Shown here in pieces: positions 22,101 through 36,427 of a stretch of 64,000 bases of DNA. The DNA is taken from the NCBI RefSeq assembly GCF_018143015.1, contig NC_054754.1, positions 19,657,094-19,721,093 of the forward strand, read 5' to 3'. How positions within the stretch are numbered: position 1 is the stretch's first letter; every line of letters starts with the position of its first letter. The notes below the pieces were generated by a model that saw only the letters and a program-made list of their open reading frames with translations, did not search any database and was not told where the DNA came from. A program made the position numbers and the translations under genes. The DNA is from Lytechinus variegatus. Lineage: Eukaryota > Echinodermata > Echinoidea > Temnopleuroida > Toxopneustidae.

Positions 22101-25100
22101 ATCATTGACAGCTCTTCATTGGACAAGGTTGCAGGGCCTCCCGAAGACTCCTTTACAGAGTCATCAATCTCCCTTTCCCTTGATGATGGTTGCTGGTTGG
22201 ACCCTCTCTGTTGCCGCTCCAACAGCTCACCTACCGTACCAGACTTCCTGTAGGATGTACTGGCTTTTCCTTGAGAGTCTAAGTTAGTTGAGCCTTTCGC
22301 TCCTCTTGAGCTGGAGATGCTAGCATCTTCCTTTTGCTTCAGGTCTGCACTGGCCTTGTCCTTGCTGGCACTCTTAGGGCGGTTGTAATACTCTAAAAGA
22401 GCTTCTTCTTTCTCTCGACGAACCTTGAGCTTCTCAAGATGCTCAGGGGTCAAGCAGTGTTTTATGAAAAGCTAAATAAAAGTGAAGCAGACATCAGATA
22501 CAGTTACATACCTGTTGACACTTAAAGCCATAAAAGTATTGACAATCATCCAAGGAAGATAATAATACAGAAATGGTAGTTTCCTACACATTAGATTGGA
22601 AAAAAATACATCAAGAGCACAAGGATATTCGCAAGTATCATCACCAGGTTGTCACAACAAAAACAAAATTGTTCTTTCCCTTCACTGTAATGAGAATGTT
22701 ATAGAAAATAAGAATACATCTGGGGCCTGTAACACAAAACTTAGCAATGATCGTAGAACATTCTTCTACGATTGATTCCATTGACTACAATGTACAATCA
22801 ATCGTGAAAATCAAGCGTACGATCAATCGCTAACCTTTGTGTTACGGAACCTGAAGTTGGTATGGCTACATTATCATCTTGATGTCACATGAAGGAGGAC
22901 TAATTTGAACATTCTTATATTTGCTCTCCCGAAAACCACATAAACAACCTAAAATATACATTAAAAAAATATTTAAATATATCTTTGGCAGAAAGAATTT
23001 TTTGGGGTATGTGTTCCCTTTATCACAATAACATCTTGATACTCTATCAGTAGTTAACATCGAAAAACAATACATCCAGAGAATAAAGTTTTGACAAAAA
23101 TACTGCTATTTGCAGATATAAGTTAACCTAAATTCATTCTATACTATTAAATTGCCTATTGCTTCAGCATAAAAATAGCCCATGTAAGTTATAAAGCTAA
23201 ATTCATACAAGTGGAATGCCTCTGGCCGTCTCACCTGCATCACGTGGTTCAATATAGCAGCAGTGCTGACTTTGAATACTACTCTAACTCACACAAGATG
23301 TTCAGTGATACATGGTTACTCTTATGTCCACTTTTTATGAACGAGACCAATAAACTTACAGAGATATGATGGTTATTCAACAAAAAACCCCAACAAAGCC
23401 AAAGTTCATTGACCTTACATGACCTTTGACCTTAATCATGTGACCTGAAACTTGAACAGGATGTTCAGTGATACTTGATTACTCTTACATGTACAAGTTT
23501 CATGAATCAGATCCATAAACTTTCAAAGTTATGATGGTAATTCAACAGATACACCCAATTCGGCCAAAGTTCATTGACCTTTGACCTTGGTCATGTGACC
23601 TGAAACGCGCACAGGATGTTCAGTGACATTTGATTACTCATATGTCCAAGTTTAATGAACTAGACTAATAAACTTTCAAAGTTATGATGGTAATTCAACA
23701 GATACCCCCGATTCGGCCAAAGTTCATTGACCCTAAATGACCTTTTACCTTAATCATGAGACCTGAACCTTGCACAAAATGTTCAGTGATGCTTGATTAC
23801 TATTATGTCCAAGTTTCATGAATCAGATCCATAAACTTTCAAAGTTATGATGGGAATTCAACAGATATCCCCAATTCGGCCAAAGTTCATTGACCCTAAA
23901 TGACCTTTGACCTTGGTCATGTGACGTGAAACTCATGCAGGATGTTCAGTGATACTTGATTAACCTTATGTCCAAGTTTCATGAACTAGGTCTATATATT
24001 TTCGAAGTTATGACATTTCAAAAACTTAACCTCAGGTTAAGATTTCGATGTTGATTCCTCCAACATGGTCTAAGTTCATTGACCCTAAATGACCTTTGAC
24101 CTTGGTCATGTGACATGAAACTCTAATAGGATGTTCAGCAATACTTGAAAACCTTATGGCCAAGTTTCATGAACTAGGTCCATATACTTTCTAAGTTATG
24201 ATGTCATTTCAAAAACTTAACCTCAGGTTAAGATTTGATGTTGACGCCGCCGCCGTCTGAAAAGCGGCGCCTATAGTCTCACTCTGCTTCGCAGGTGAGA
24301 CAATAAATGATCGTTGCACACTATCAAATTGACTATTGACACAGCATTTTTAACCTAAATTCATTAAACGATAGTTCGAAACCATCAAATTGTCTACTGA
24401 TTTGGCATGTAGTCCATGTACATTTAAGATTATCTATTTGTATTATACTTCTCACTTCAAGGCCTACAAAGTCTCAACAATGAACATCTAGCAAGCTACA
24501 GTATAATTACTATTTCAGATGAAGTTTTCTAGTTACACATCCGAAATTGCTCCAACATCCCATTTTGAATATTTTCCTTGCCAAAAATAAACAAAATAAT
24601 ACGAAAGAGCAACACTTCAGCTTTCTATTGATACCCTATTAAATACCTCATACTAAGATTGTTATCATTGATTAGTCAAAACTGCCTCTTGTATTCAAAA
24701 GCAATTCATTTAGCTATGTATGGTGCCAGTGGCACAAATGAGGTAACAATAAAAAGGTAAGGAAGTGCTCCTTTAAATGAATTCTGGTAAATGTTAATTG
24801 TAATATTTAAAGATTACCATTCTACAGATCACCTTTTATTTTTTTATATGCACAGTATAGCAAATCGCTTGATGCAGTGACATTTGCTCCTGCGACAATT
24901 GCTCTTGCGACAATTGCTCTACTGACCAATGACCAAGTTTAACCCTGGATTTAACAAAATGACTATACCCTATCCTAAACCTCACATAAATCTCTATATT
25001 GCAACACTAACCCAACTGTACATGTATATCTTAGACGAAATAAAGCCCAGGGGAGCGTTTCATGAAAGGACTTGTCGACGTTTTATCCGACAAGTCCCAT

Positions 25101-28100
25101 TTTATCCGACAGTTACCAGATGAACAGCGCCTCTCAGCCAATCAGAATCAAGGAAAGATGTCAGATCTGACAACTTGTCAGACAAAAATGTTCATGAAAC
25201 GCCCTCCAGATAAATTGTCGCCGGAGCAAATGACGTGCCACCAATCCACATACTCTCTACGGTCATGATAAGATGCTTTTACAAGCCAGAACAGCTTTCT
25301 AATAAAGAAAGCTTACAGACGAGGAACTTACCGCTTGAGTTGTGAAGTTTAGAGAGCAAATAATGCACCTAAAGTCACCCTTTGTTTTAGACTTGTCAGT
25401 CCACTGAAAGTTAAGGTTCTTCTGAAATGAATAAAGAGGACGAAGATGTACAGTAAGCCTATATCATACTGCAGGCCTACATGGTGAAATGTTTATGATG
25501 CTTCCTCGTTTGAAAGTGGATATAAATAAAATCAATTAAAAAGGACTGTAAATGTAGTTTCACTGAAAAGATGTACTATGGTGTATTACTTCCACACAGG
25601 TTAGAGACAAATGCGACTGTCTCCAACAAAAACAAAAAGTTGCCATGAGTGTTTCAGTATTAAATGGGCCAAAATAAGAAACTATGAGTGCAATGTCAGT
25701 TTAAGGTAGTTGCCATTTTATGAAAGAAAACATTCCTTTCTGTCATATATCAAAATGCCAGGTTCAGACCTTCCAGTGATTGATATAATGATCCATATGT
25801 GCCAACACACAGAATGTAAGCTACTAGAATATGAGCCCTATTCATTATCATTTCTTTTAAATATACAGTAACTATGAAAAATCAATAAATCAGTAAAATT
25901 TGATGTTATGTTTTAGAAAATGATGGCATTATGCCCTTTAATACTACGTGTGCCCAAATTCTGAGCTGTGCAGAATTGCTGGAGCACTTTTTTGATGTGA
26001 AGCATTAATTGCACATTATTTGACAGGGTTAACTCGATAATGCAATATTGCTCTGTAAGTCTTTGGGCTTCAGCTTGATATCATCATTAAAGTAAAATAA
26101 AATGATTTAAATCGAATACAGACAGCTTTGGTCAACATAGAGAAGTACTGACTCACCTTGTCTCCTTTCTGGTTTCCTTCTTTCTGGTTTTCTTTCCCGG
26201 CTGTCCTCAAGATCCCCCGGATTTTATTCACAGCTGCATGCGCCGTTTCCTTGGCCATCTCCTCCATAATCATCTGTGAGACAGGTCCGTCACCATCGCT
26301 GTCTATGTCCATGGGTTGCTGCACCAGGTCATCCTTGCTAAATGCCTTCTTAACGTGTTCCTGGGTTTTCGCTATGTTAGCTATGCTCGTCGGTTCTTCC
26401 TTCTTGGCTTTCTCGGCCCACTCTTCTTGAGACTGTATGACTGCTTGGTTCCAGGTCTCTTGAAACTGGTTGCCCGTCCACTGCTGGCTGGCGATGAAAG
26501 GTTTCCTGGCCTTTGAGGCATCTCGATCCTTCGATGGGCCTTGCTGGGATGATCCTCTGTCAGGGTTTTTACTGGTATCTGAATCTTTCACATTTCCTCG
26601 ACTGGAACTGCGACTCTTCTGACCATCTTTATATCTGTCTCGACTGTCCCGGTCATCGATGTGCCTGTCCTGACTTCTGCTGCCTGGTTGACGATCTCTT
26701 GAACTTGGGCTAGTCTCCTTTTGTCCTCTGCTTCTGCTGTCATCTCTGCTTCTGCTGTCATCCCTCCTTCTATTCTCATCCCTCCTGCGATCCTCATCCT
26801 TCCTTCGATCCTCACCTCTTCTTCGATCTTCATTCCTCCTTCGATCCTCATCTCTTCTTCGATCTTCTCTCTTCCGTCGATCCTCATCCCTCTTTCTATC
26901 TTCGTCTCTTCTTCGATCTTCATCCCTCCTTCGATCCTCATCTCTTCTTCGATCTTCATCCCTCCTACGATCCTCTTCTCTTCCTCGGGTATCATCCTTC
27001 TTTCGGTCACGATCATCCCTCCGTCCGTCATCTCTTCTTCGATCATCATCATCTCTCCTGCGATCACTCCCACTGCTTCTAAATCTATCATCCCGACCAT
27101 CTCCTGGTCTATGTTCCTCTCGTCTAAGAGGCCCTTCGCTTGAGGCTCTTTCCCTCAGATTACGTTGCCTCGGATCTTGCGTTCTCTGGTCAATTTCTCG
27201 CAATTTCTTCTCTCTTGATTCCTGTTCCTGCTCTCTTGATTCCCTTTCCCTCAATTCTTGTTCTTGCATTTCGCGCTCTCTCACATTTCTTTCCCATATT
27301 TGTCGCTCCACCAGTTCGCGCTCTCTCAAGGCTCGCTCCCTGAGTTCTCGATCTCGTAACTCTCGCTGTCTTAGTTCCCGTTCCATCAAGTCTCGTTCTC
27401 GGGATCCACGCACTCTTGGATCTTGATCTCTTGCAGTCTGATCCCGGGATTCCCGATCTTCTTCCTCACCCTCGCCGGGGAAGCTAACGATGGACGTGAC
27501 AACATCCCATAAAGCAGATTCTGCATTATTTTCGGCCTCCCGCTTTTCTCTCTCCTGTTTCCTTCTCTCCCTTCTTCTGGCCTTGCTGGCTGCTTTTCTT
27601 TTCTTTCCATCATCATCATCATCTCCATGGGGTGGAGCATCTGGACTATGCTGCTGCAAGTAAGCATCAAGAATTCAAATTACACTTTAAAACATTTTTC
27701 CAAAAAGACAAATGCTCATTACCTTACTTGCATCATAAAAGGAGAAGTCTATATCAGATATGATACATGTACATGCATATTTCATATTATTATGGATATG
27801 ACAATATGTATGCCACAGGCACCTATAGAGAAGGTATCCTGATAGACATAACCTGGCGGAAAAGAATCGTTAGTTTCAAAATTCATAACATTAACACAAT
27901 GAAACACATACTGTTGTTGGAAATAGGCCTAGTTAGAAATTAGAAAAATAGTACAAACAGAAACTGAAATGCCAAATGTAAGTGTATTCATACAAAATTC
28001 AATATATATGTATACACGTATTTGAAAAATTGATGAAATAGCCAAAAATACCGGTAATTGACAAAATATCCTAATAATTGCACCGCCAGAGCAACAATCT

Positions 28101-31100
28101 GAACATTGCAACATCACTATTGTCATTGGAATCCTGGAAGTATGACTTCTGTTAATTGAATACAAAGAATATTTTCAAAGACATAAGCTGCATGTTTATT
28201 TTCCTAACACAAGAATCAAATGAACGAATAAGCAGAAGACTAGTTAGGTAATGTTATAGTTCAGTCACCTGGTTAGATTGTTGTAATCTCAAAACCCTGT
28301 TATCTATTAAAAGTAAAGGGATTGATAGTGAATCAATATCAACATAAACTCTTCACTAACACACACATCACATAATGAACATGGGTAAAGCTGTTGGCTA
28401 ATTCAATGATCATGTATTTACCTGTTTGGCAATATACAATTGTACATTATATAAAGTATACAAAAAGTTGAAGACGACAATGAGGATTTTCACTCAACTG
28501 ATCAGCGCAAACAAAAAGATGAGATGGATAAAGTCCTAAAAATGACCGAATGTGCAGCTCTACTATTCAAAGTTTCGTAATTGTCCATGAAAATGTGTGA
28601 TTCTACACATTAGTTTGTTGACTTAGCACTGATTTCTGTAATATCCATAGTTTTGCACATCCAGTTTAATACTGTCATGGCTTTTTACTTTGGAATGGGC
28701 AAAAGCAGAATAATCCCTGTGCAGACTCCCCTGACCCACAAACGCCTATAGATGAAATTAATACTATACATACTTGAAAACCAGGTATATGTATACCTCT
28801 CGACACAGTACATACATGTACATGTACAGTGAACATGTTCAGAGAAAATGTTTCTGACAGTATAAAACTATGTATTGTATCGCATACATGACACATACAT
28901 GTGCCAATGAATGTGATAACAGATTGAAAACAATACAGCACACTAATCCTCTGTCTTGTCCTACATGTATATCAATACCACAAAGTCAAATTGATATGAC
29001 AGCCTGGATAAAATGCCATCAGAGTTCAATGCTCAGTAGAAGTATTTAAAGGTCAAGTCCACCCCAGAAAAATGTTGATTTGAACACATAGAGAATTTAA
29101 ATCAAACCAGCATAGTGCTGAAAATTTGCATGTAAAATAAGATGGCATTTTAAAGTTTAGCTTATTTTTCACAAAGCAGTGAATATGCACAACTCAGTGA
29201 CATTATGGGTCAGTCAATGATGTCTATCACTCACTATTTTCTTTTGTTTATTGTTTGAATTATGTAATAATTCATTTTTTTTACAGATTTGACAGGACCA
29301 ACTTGACTGGACCATATGGTATCAAACAATGCTAATTCCACATGTTCAGTGAGGAATAATCATTTCACTTGACAATGAGGAGAAAATTAGAATATTTCAT
29401 ATAATAAAATACAAAGGAAATAGTGAGTGGATGACGTCATCAGTCTCCTCATTTGAATACCAACCAGTATGTGCATATAATTGTTTTGTGAAATTAAGCG
29501 AAACTTTAAAATATTATAACTTTCTTATTTTAGATCCGATTTTGATGAAATTTTCAGTGTTATGCTACATGTAGTTGGATTTTTCTCTTTTTATTCAAAT
29601 CAACTTTTCGTTGGGCTGGACCTTTCCTATATACACAGCAGTAGGGCAAGTTGTGGTGGTGGTGATTTTTTTTCCACCTGACTGCTAAAAAAGATGCTCA
29701 ATAATACTTGTAAGAAAGCAACCAGGGGATTGAGGGCTCAGGGTCCTCTCTGAGGGACCTGGTAGTGAGGGGCACTAGTGCACCAAGTGGAAATCAAATA
29801 TATATTTCCAACACAAATGGAAAACAACAAAAAGGGGCATAACAGATATCAAAGACCAATCTCCAAGGCAAATCAACAGAGCATCCATGAATATGGCCTT
29901 CGATGGACTTGGATTGATGTATAAGCATAGCTGAGGGCCCTTTCACACTTCCTGAAAAAAACGATTTAAAATCCAGATTAAATTCTGAGACAGTCCCTTC
30001 CACTGAAAAAAAGGGTGGCTGATCCCAATTAAAGCCCAAGTCCCCTTTTCACCATCCCAAAAAACTTTATAGAGTAACTCTTCTCAAGTCCAAGTCCCTT
30101 TTCCATTCACGAAAGAAAGGGTATAGAATCAAGATACAAGTCACTTTTCTCATTCAGTGAAGAAAGGGTAGTGAATCCAGATACAATAGGAACATTCCCA
30201 TTCAGTTTAAATTCAAAACCCTGTTCACATTCACAACACGAGAATCAAATACACATACACTGTAGGTGTGAAAGATCAAGTGCTAGTTATAGACAATCTC
30301 AGTCTGCGATGAAAAGGAATTTCCAGGCATGAAAAGAATGATTACAGGTCTATCAATCATCACTTGCAGTATCAGAGCTCTGGATAATTACTTGACCGAA
30401 TGATCATTAGCAGTGTATGATTACATTGAACCTTTGGCGCCCTTTGCAAGCCAGTATCAGGTCAGATGCATCAAAGGCTGTTTATAACCAAATGCAAACA
30501 TGTACGCATATATGTAGATACATCAGGGCTCCACACTAACCCTTTTTTTCTACTGGTCCGATCTGATCATATCAGACCAGTACATACCCATTTTTTTTCA
30601 TTTTTACTGGACCAAACCTAAAATTTACAAGTTCTCCGAAATCAAGGAAAATATAAAAAAAGACTTGATATTATTTTGCTGTCTTTTATTGAGTTTTGTT
30701 ACTCCCCCCAAAACAGTACACACACACACAACATAATTCATAGAACCATTTTTTGAGACACCTGAGCCTTTTTTTTATAATCTACAAAAGAGAAGAAAAT
30801 ATATTTTGTATCAGTTAGATATAAACTTACTGGTCAAGTCGGACCAGTAAATGTGGATTTTTCTGAAAAGTTTCTGGCCCGACTGCAATTTTGACCACTC
30901 TGGTACCATCGGACCAGTGTCAAATACTGGACACATGTGTTTGTAACAGACAGACATCAGAATTAACTGAAAAGGTTCATCTAATTTGCGTGATGACATG
31001 AGAAAACATGAAAAAGGATTTTTTTCTCAAGAGATCAGGGCCCAGTCTTACGAAGAGATACGTTTGATCCAATTGATCGTAACTCTATGAAAGTCCATCA

Positions 31101-34100
31101 CTGTCATAATTTTTCTACAGAAAATTTGCAATATGTTCTTTGTAAAACAAAGGAAAACACATAAAAATGTTTAAGAAATCTATGACTTTATGGATATACA
31201 TTCATATCTAGAATTTTGTTTGAACAAACATGCATTCCATATGTTGTCTTTGCTGGCTTCCGTAGTTGCGATGATCGGATTAATCGCAACTCTTTGTAAG
31301 ACGGGCCCCAGGAGTCCGTTGTATAAAAGTTACTGTCACGGAAAAAAAAAAAACTCTGCCTGTTTTAATGCTACATGAAAATTCAATGAAACCTGTGATT
31401 TTGATTGGCTGTTATTATTGTTACCATGGTAGCTACCATTTGATAGCAAAATGACTATAATAGTAACTTTAATTAAATGGGGCCCAGAACTGTCTGTGAA
31501 TGTGAACATTGCAGATCCCTGGCTCTCTTGGCTTTTTCACCCTTAGAACATGTTCTTTTTTTCAAAGATTTGAAGTTAACAATATAATCACATTCAAGCA
31601 AATTTAATACTTTGTTGGCTGCAAATCGTATGTCAAAACATGCTAAAAAGGACACTTAAGGAACTCTGCACATCCATTGAAATCGCTTGAATGCATTCTT
31701 TCTCATCCACGATTCAATCAAGCCAGCCTGTTTTCATTACTGGTAGTACATTCCAACTACCTTATAGGGTCAAATTGTGAATGATGGATGGTGGATGGGT
31801 GATCGAGGTACTAGAATAAAGTGTGGATAAAAAAACACTAGAATGCTACATGTATAAATGTGGTAACTTCCTGTGTTTGAATTTTGATAACTGTTGAAAA
31901 TCAGTAATCACTTAAAGTACGCCCTTGGACCTTTCCAAAGAAGAAGTGGAACAATACTGCAAGAGCATCTAAAAACATTTAATGCTGCTCAAGTTGTTAT
32001 AGAATGTTTTATGAGGTCCCTTTCTATTTGGTGGTATTTTTAAAAAGAAATTTTACTTATGGAATAGGTAAGTCCATTTTTTATGTGGGAGCTTTTCAAA
32101 GCAAATGAACAAACTTCCATGCCACTTTCCTGACATACGCGTACATGTAGTAACATATACATGTAGGCCTACATGGATATGTAACCCATCTTGATGATGC
32201 TTTATAGTTTTAATCTTGTACATTCATATTTTAAACACTAGTACTTCTACAAAAGCATAACAAGAAAATCAAATGAGCCCCTACTTCTACTTCTACTCTA
32301 CAACTACTGACACAATGAATGTATTAGAATTATCCATGACAAATACATGTAGCAACTCCTGGTATTACTGATCAAAAGATAAAGATAAATCTATAATTGG
32401 AAGCAACTAGAATAGGTTGATCAGCTGTACTTTTAAGTCAATTAATTATCATATACCACAACTGCCCATGCATGAAATAATGCAAAAGAAAAATACTAGG
32501 CTTACCCAAAACAATAAGATTACTGTACATCCAAATAGAGCTACGATTCCCCCCTTGTAGTCTTTTCTGTAGCTGTCTCTCCCCATGTCTCTGAACTTAA
32601 TAGGATCGCATCTGTCGGATCCATCATCCTTTTCACCCATCTTACATGTATCTATCGCACAAAGATGCTGTGCTTTGAGGGAAAGTGTAGTCTCCCAGTC
32701 CCACTACAGACCTTTTGTTGAGTACAATACATGACCATTGAACAAGGGGTCTTATCTTTAGTCTAACACAGTGTTGAAACTTGAAAGAAACTTGCAAAGA
32801 ATCGCATGTCAATTTCGGATGAAAAAAAGATCAATCCTAATCATAATGTCATGAAATTTATTGAAATTTTTATGCAACAGGATGTTAAAATCTGTTACAA
32901 TCAACCAATAAATCACTTGTAAATTTTTATTAGAAATCTGTGATTGATCACATGCTTTCTTGCAACATCCTCTACGACTATCATTGCCTTTGTAGTATCC
33001 AGGTTCAGCTGCAGAAATTTTCTTGTTTCAACAAAGATAATACAAAGAATATGAACATGGACATTTCATAAAGATTCTGCAGGATTAGACTAATATTGAG
33101 TGGGTGCCTATGTGTGATATGTCAGATCGTGTAAAGTATATTGGCAATATGAACTGCAGATGATAATGATAATTGATATTCTGCTTTTGTTAATGCATTT
33201 GAGAGAATTAGCGTGTTGTGTCAAACATACAAAAGAAGGGATTCCTTGAATTTGATAAGGTCCAAGATTTCATTTAACACTACAGGTTAAAATGAATTAT
33301 TTGTTACATAATACTCATTTGGTTTTTGTAGCATAATTTCTGGCGAATACAAAGCACTTTTTATTAAGGTCATGACAAGTTTCATGACTTATAGATAAAT
33401 GAGGTAATTAAAATGTTTCTAAATTGGAAGAAGTTTGTTTACTAATATACAAGGATGAACTTGTTATGCTTCCCCTTTCCCAACAGTCACCCCTTGCCCC
33501 TACATGTACACTGTACCCCAGTTGGGGGGAAACAAATCATAATTGTTCAAAATCTATTAATGTTTTCACTTCTCAAAAGCTACAAAGGGTCAAGCATGTC
33601 TGTACATGTATATTGAGGAAAAAAAGAAAAGATACTTTTTCAAATTTTATTCATGCTACAAAATTGTATATGCGAGCTCTTAAAGGACAAGTCCACTGCC
33701 ACAAAAACTTAATTTGAATAAAAAGAGAAAAATTCAACAAGCATAAAACTGAAAATTTCATCAAAATCGGATGTGAAATAAGAAAGTTATGACATTTCAA
33801 AGTTTCGCTTATTTTTAACAAAATAGTTATATGAACGAGCCAGTTGCATCCAAATGAGAGAGTTGATGACATCACTCACTCACTATTTCTTTTGTATTTT
33901 ATTATATGAAATATGAAATATTTGTATTTTCTTGTCATTGTCATGTGAAATGAAGTTTCATTCCTCCCTGAACACGTGGAATTCCATTATTTTAACATTT
34001 TGTGCTTCAGGCAAGGAGGTCCTAATCATCAAATTCGTAAAAATTGAAATATTGTATAATTAAAACAATAAAAAACAAAAGAAATAGTGAGTGAGTGACG

Positions 34101-36378
34101 TCATCGACTCTCTTGGATGTAACTGGCTCGTTCATATAACTATTTTGTTAAAAATAAGCGAAACTTTGAAATGTCATAACTTTCTTATTTTACATCCGAT
34201 TTTGATGAAATTTTCAGCATTGTGCTTGTCTGATTTTTCTCTATTGATTCAAATCAACATTTTTCTGAGGTGGACTTGACCATTAATTTAGGAAATACTT
34301 ACATGTATATACACATATGTATTATGAGGTGTCAAAATGGTGACATTTAGAGGGAGGCTCCAAACAAAATGGGTGGTTTCAGACTGCCTCGAAGTTCGTC
34401 AGTTCCAGGTATTCTCTGATCGGGAAATTTACCCCGGTCAGAAAATACCAGGTATTTTGGTAATAAATGTGAAAGCAAACTATGGGTAATTTCCCCGAAA
34501 GAAAATACCCGTTATTAAAATAGTAGGTACTTGGCGAAATTACGAGAACTTTCGAGGGGATTTTTCTAAGGTCGCAGGTATTTTGGCAATGTGAAAGCGA
34601 TTTACGGAAACTTTAAGCCCAGCGTGTCGTTGAGCGCGGGTGCCGTGGGTGGCTGCTGGGCTAGTGATTTTGAATCTCGCCCTTTGCCTGCTTATCAGAC
34701 CATACTGCGCATGCTCGTAACTTCAGGAACTTATCCCGAAGGGTGTGTTTCAGGGCGGTGTGAATGCAGGATTAATGGGTATTTTTTGGCCTAAAGAGTT
34801 CTCGTAATTTAACGGGGATTCTTCTGATCGAGGCGGTTTGAAACCACCCAGTGTGTATGGACGCCATGGGTACATTGTATATACATGTATACAGAGAATG
34901 CTGTGGGTCAAATAAGAAACTGATATGGGTCACTCTCTATAATCCTCCTAATGACGTTCAGAGATCTTGACAAAATAAATTTTTGTGATGACGTCTATCA
35001 CTAATGACCTATTAACACTGCAGGCGGCTCGGCATGCTTGCAGTATCCAACACACAGTCCCAGTGGGTGCATCCATGGAATTGGTGTTGATTTACATGTA
35101 GTCCGTAAGAAAGGTTCATTAGTCAAATCGCTTCACTCGCTTGTGACTTACAGATTTATGATACACCCACCCAGACTCCATAAAAAACAAATGAATTCAT
35201 CAAATAGTTCATTCATTATTCATTTAAATTCAATTGCTTATTAAAATTCATTCATTATTCATTTACATGTACTTATTTATATATTTTCTATTCATTTATT
35301 TATTATTACTATTTTTATCAGCATTCTTTTTATTTATTATTCATTTATCAATTTCTCTATTTATTTTTTATCTCATTTCATTTTATTCTATTTTTTATTA
35401 TCATTTTTTCTTTATGGGGGGGGGGGTCACTAATCATACTATCAAATGACAAAAAAATACTTGGGGAAACATATACATGTATGAACATGTATGCCAATAA
35501 TGCCATATTCACTTTAAAGATAAATTCCAGTATTGGTAACGATCTAAAAATGACTTTTTACAGAATCTAATATAATGACCACCCAAGTGTCTGTTTGTAT
35601 GAATAAAAAATATGTACCAAAGGATTCTGGAAGAAATTGTGTAATAGCTGAGAAATAAGCAAAATAAGCGCGGATTCGGTCACTTCTGTGGGGTCTTTAT
35701 TCCAGCAATAATAATGACTGTCCCGCGTGTGCCTATCTGTGTTGGTGATCTTCAGTGTGAACATTTTTCAGCGTAGATATAAAGATTTCACTAAGTTCTG
35801 TTTATGTAACTGTACCAGATCTAGATCCTCGATGATATACTGACAATTAAGCCTGGTTGTACAGACTTTCTCATGAAATCAGTGTTTACTGCAACTACTG
35901 GCATTTCTCTTTAAGTATGCCTTTCTATAATACAAGAAATGAAACTTTAGGAATTCAATGCAGGATGCCCCTTGAGCAATCATCATTCTCTGACCATAGG
36001 TTCCCTGTTAGATGATACAGAGAAAGGAATGCTTGTAATGCCATCTCTGCAGGACATCACCATCCATGCATTCCATTTAATTTCTTGTTTGGTACCACTG
36101 GGAAGTCGGTCCAGTTCAAAGAGGACAAATGTGTCCAGATAATAAACAATTATGAATAGATATGATGATCTTTAAAGGCTAAATATTACTGAGAAATTAC
36201 GATTCAGAGGGGTCTCTTGCTAGTATAGCTCCTGAAGTCCTTGGATCTGGTTGGATGAGAATTAATTTGTTGGTGAAAATCACAGTTCAGGTCCTTCACT
36301 ATTACCATCATCACCATCACTATCACCATCACCATTACTATCACCACCAGCAGCAGAACCACCTACATCATCATCATT

Positions 36379-36427
<49 letters not shown>

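Noticed and set aside
23208-24302. CRISPR-like or gene-family array
   Set aside because: The whole unit is repeated with no unique spacers, no frame is kept, and the ends are inverted repeats, so it is a tandem-repeat mobile element.
26070-27670. Alternative frames across the Arg/Asp-rich exon
   Set aside because: Shadow frames of the 18-bp coding repeat; only the frame whose splice phases match neighbouring exons was kept.
33424-34279. Paired open frames in opposite directions
   Set aside because: They lie in the two mirrored arms of a foldback MITE, which explains their near-identical translations.
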